DNA of 8,091 bases from Candidatus Solibacter sp. Lineage in GTDB: Bacteria > Acidobacteriota > Terriglobia > Bryobacterales > Bryobacteraceae. The stretch spans positions 1-8,091 of the forward strand of contig JAPKZC010000851.1 in the NCBI GenBank assembly GCA_026394025.1, given 5' to 3'. The notes under the pieces were generated by a model that worked only from the letters and a program-made list of their open reading frames with translations, was not told the DNA's origin and did no database searches. The translations under genes and the position numbers were made by a program. Of the stretch, positions 6,261 to 8,091 are shown piece after piece; position 1 is the stretch's first letter; each line of letters begins with the position of its first letter.

Positions 6261-7410
6261 CCGAGACTACTCGGAAGCGCGGTACGCGCGCTTCCTGGCC
6301 CTGTTGCAGCGGCGCTGCGGCGAACCCGTGCCCTTTCGCCACAGCGAAACGCCGTGCTTCCTTCCGGGCAGCCTCGTCGATACCCTGGCGCGTTACGGAC
6401 GCGAGATGGTGGAGCAACTGCTCGCCAACCCGCGGTATGAGCGGGAGTCGCGCGCGGCGATTCCGCCGCAATATAACGTTCCGGGCGAAGACGCAGTACC
6501 CATGTTCGTACAAGCCGATTTTGGGCTCGACGCCGAACTGCGCCCCCAGTTGGTGGAGATCCAGGGCTTCCCGACCCTGTACGCGTACCAGCCGTTGCTG
6601 GCGGAATCGTACCGCGCGGCGTACGGCCTGGACGAAAGCCTGCACGCGCTGCCCGATGGTCTGGAGGCGCAAGAATACGGCGCGCTGTTGCGCCGGGCAA
6701 TCGTGGGGCGGCATGACCCGGAGAACGTGGTGCTGCTGGAGATCGACCCAACACACCAGAAGACGCGTCACGATTTCCTGATGACCGAACAGGAGTATGG
6801 CGTGCGTGCCGTCGATATCAGCAGCGTGGTGAAGCAGGGCAACGGCCTCTTCTACCGCCGCGAAGGCAGGCTCACGCCAATTCGGCGCATCTATAACCGC
6901 GCCATCGTGGACGAATTGGTGCGCAAGCAGATTCCGATGGCCTTCGATTTCCGCGATGAACTGGACGTGGAATGGGCCGGCCATCCCAACTGGTTTTTCC
7001 GCCTCAGCAAGTTCTCGCTTCCTTACCTGGATCATCCGGCGGTGCCGCGGACACGCTTCCTGGACCGCGCGCAGGATATCGAGCGGCCCGAGGATTACGT
7101 GCTGAAGCCGCTCTACTCGTTCGCGGGCGCGGGCGTGATTGTGGGGCCCACGGCGGACCAACTGGCGGCGGTGCCGGCGGCGCAGCGCAGTCAGTACATT
7201 TTGCAGGAGCGCGTGGATTTCCGCCCGGTGGTGGACACGCCGTTCGGCCCCACCAAGATGGAGATCCGCATCATGTACATCTGGCTGGGCCGGCTGCGCG
7301 CGGTGAACACCATCATCCGGATGGGCCGCGGCGCGCAGATGGGCGTGGATCACAATAAGGGCTTCGCGTGGGTAGGCGCATCGGCGGGATTTATCGATCG
7401 CACGCAGTAA
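6232..7410 (+). CDS. Uncharacterised circularly permuted ATP-grasp-like (glutathionylspermidine-synthase-like) protein
   Basis: This 392-residue protein belongs to a conserved family that I remember only as hypothetical (also common in Bacteroidetes). Numbering is from a TTG start at 6232. Motifs are QADFGLD (D96), LVEIQGFPTLYAYQ (E109, Q111), NVVLLEIDP, RRIYNRAIVDEL (N222, R223), DVEWAGHPNWFFRLSKF, YVLKPLYSFAGAGVIV (K292, glycine-rich) and MEIRIMYIW (E344, R346). The acidic E-x-Q metal-site-like motif comes before the lysine/glycine nucleotide motif, the reverse of normal ATP-grasp order. This fits a circular permutation as in glutathionylspermidine synthase-like enzymes. TTG is chosen because GGAG lies 9 bases upstream at 6219-6222 and family-like sequence (RFNRDYSEARYARFL) begins just after it. 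The ATG at 6163 would add 23 residues that are only the aminopeptidase read in another frame. Likely co-translated with the aminopeptidase. Ligase activity is inferred, not shown. Confidence 0.85.
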   Translation: MIPSHRQRFNRDYSEARYARFLALLQRRCGEPVPFRHSETPCFLPGSLVDTLARYGREMVEQLLANPRYERESRAAIPPQYNVPGEDAVPMFVQADFGLDAELRPQLVEIQGFPTLYAYQPLLAESYRAAYGLDESLHALPDGLEAQEYGALLRRAIVGRHDPENVVLLEIDPTHQKTRHDFLMTEQEYGVRAVDISSVVKQGNGLFYRREGRLTPIRRIYNRAIVDELVRKQIPMAFDFRDELDVEWAGHPNWFFRLSKFSLPYLDHPAVPRTRFLDRAQDIERPEDYVLKPLYSFAGAGVIVGPTADQLAAVPAAQRSQYILQERVDFRPVVDTPFGPTKMEIRIMYIWLGRLRAVNTIIRMGRGAQMGVDHNKGFAWVGASAGFIDRTQ

Positions 7411-8091
7411 GTGGCAGAGCCGGCGCCCGCGGTTCCACTCGCGCGAAGAAGACGAACTTGCCGGCGATGGCGGCGGCCACCAGCGCCACCGCGGCCATGA
7501 GGAACGCGGCGGCGTAGCCGAACTGGTGCGCCACCCATCCCGCGGCGAAGGAACTGATCCCCACGAAGAGATCGTAGAAGGCACTGAGGATGCTGACCGC
7601 GGAGCCACGCTCGCCGCTCGGCGTGCGCCGCAGAACGGTGGCGGCGATGGAGGACCACGGAAACGAAAAACCGAAACCCAGCAGCGCGGTGGCGGCGATG
7701 GCTGCCACCGGTCCCGGACCACCGGCCAGCACCAGCAATCCAGCAGCCATGAATACCAGCCCCCCGAAGTAGGTGATGAAGGGTTCGATGCGGTCGGGCA
7801 AGCCGCCGAGGAAGAAGCGCGAGAGCAGGATCATGCCGGCATACGCGGAGAACGCCAAGGGGCCGGAGTTGCCGTGCGATTTCAAATGCAGGATGAGGAA
7901 GCCGGCGATCACGGGGTACTGCACGTTGACGAAGCCGATGGCGATGCCCGGCGCCAGGATGGAGCGCGGCAGCCATTTGCGATTCGCCGAATGCGGCTCG
8001 GGATGGTAGTCCTCACGCACCCGCGTCAGGATCACGAAGGCAGTGACCGCGGCGGCCACCTGCATCAGGGCCGCATGCTGGAACGAGCCGA
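7391..8091 (-). CDS. MFS transporter (partial, N-terminal half beyond right edge)
   Basis: The frame runs off the right edge with no stop, so the true start is outside the window; the Met at 8065 is internal. About 232 residues are visible. They hold the end of one membrane helix, a charged cytoplasmic loop (RVREDYHPEPHSANRKW) and six more hydrophobic segments, matching the C-terminal half of a 12-helix major facilitator protein. FFLGGLPDRIE after the second of these segments looks like the motif A repeat of the second half (G-x-L-x-D). No substrate can be read. It is convergent with the permuted ATP-grasp-like gene: the TAA (7391-7393) lies inside that gene, a 20-base tail-to-tail overlap. 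Export of the cluster product is possible by position only, and opposite orientation weakens the link. Confidence 0.9.
   Translation of the reverse strand, partial: GSFQHAALMQVAAAVTAFVILTRVREDYHPEPHSANRKWLPRSILAPGIAIGFVNVQYPVIAGFLILHLKSHGNSGPLAFSAYAGMILLSRFFLGGLPDRIEPFITYFGGLVFMAAGLLVLAGGPGPVAAIAATALLGFGFSFPWSSIAATVLRRTPSGERGSAVSILSAFYDLFVGISSFAAGWVAHQFGYAAAFLMAAVALVAAAIAGKFVFFARVEPRAPALPLTACDR

Noticed and set aside
6208..7722. 504-codon minus-strand open frame
   Set aside because: It spans the opposite strand of the permuted ATP-grasp-like gene and a wrong frame of the MFS gene, with low-complexity Arg/Pro/Ser sequence at its start.
1..8091. Insertion sequence, tRNA, rRNA or riboswitch
   Set aside because: No transposase motifs, paired terminal inverted repeats, tRNA cloverleaf or known aptamer sequence was seen on either strand by eye.

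Overview
The window comes from a GC-rich, gene-dense bacterial genome. A structured repeat at about 3983-4034 resembles a short dispersed repeat I remember from Acidobacteria of the Solibacter/Bryobacter type. That memory and the gene content make this phylum my best guess, but it is an inference and not proven here. Genes are packed tightly: two ATGA stop/start overlaps, one 29-base overlap, and tail-to-tail overlaps at one and possibly both flanks.

Layout. At the left edge (1-172, + strand) is what may be the last 56 codons of a gene entering from outside. It converges on a two-gene minus-strand unit. In transcription order that unit is a Fes/IroE-type alpha/beta-hydrolase (2207 down to 1362) and an ATP-grasp ligase (1365 down to 166). 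A gap of only 51 bases (2208-2258) separates it from a divergent plus-strand run. That run holds a second, different alpha/beta-hydrolase (2259-2972, interrupted by an in-frame TAG), a RimK-like ATP-grasp ligase (2982-3911), and a 145-base structured intergenic region. It continues with a YbdK/GCS2 carboxylate-amine ligase (4057-5211), an M29 metallo-aminopeptidase (5208-6260) and an uncharacterised protein that looks like a circularly permuted ATP-grasp enzyme (6232-7410). A minus-strand MFS transporter (C-terminal half visible, 7391-8091) converges on the end of this run.

How the genes may work together. Four carboxylate-amine/peptide-type ligases or ligase-like proteins of three different architectures sit beside one aminopeptidase and two serine hydrolases. 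No ribosomal peptide precursor, NRPS or PKS module is visible. The simplest reading is a pathway that joins amino acids, amines or small carboxylic acids by successive ATP-dependent amide-forming steps. The M29 enzyme and the hydrolases would trim, release or recycle the product, and the MFS protein might move it across the membrane. Each enzyme class is read from motifs; the joint pathway is inference, and the product is unknown.

The observations most worth following are the ligase-rich cluster, the permuted ATP-grasp-like protein with a probable TTG start, the lone amber codon in an otherwise intact hydrolase gene, and the directional GNRA-tetraloop hairpin in the intergenic repeat.
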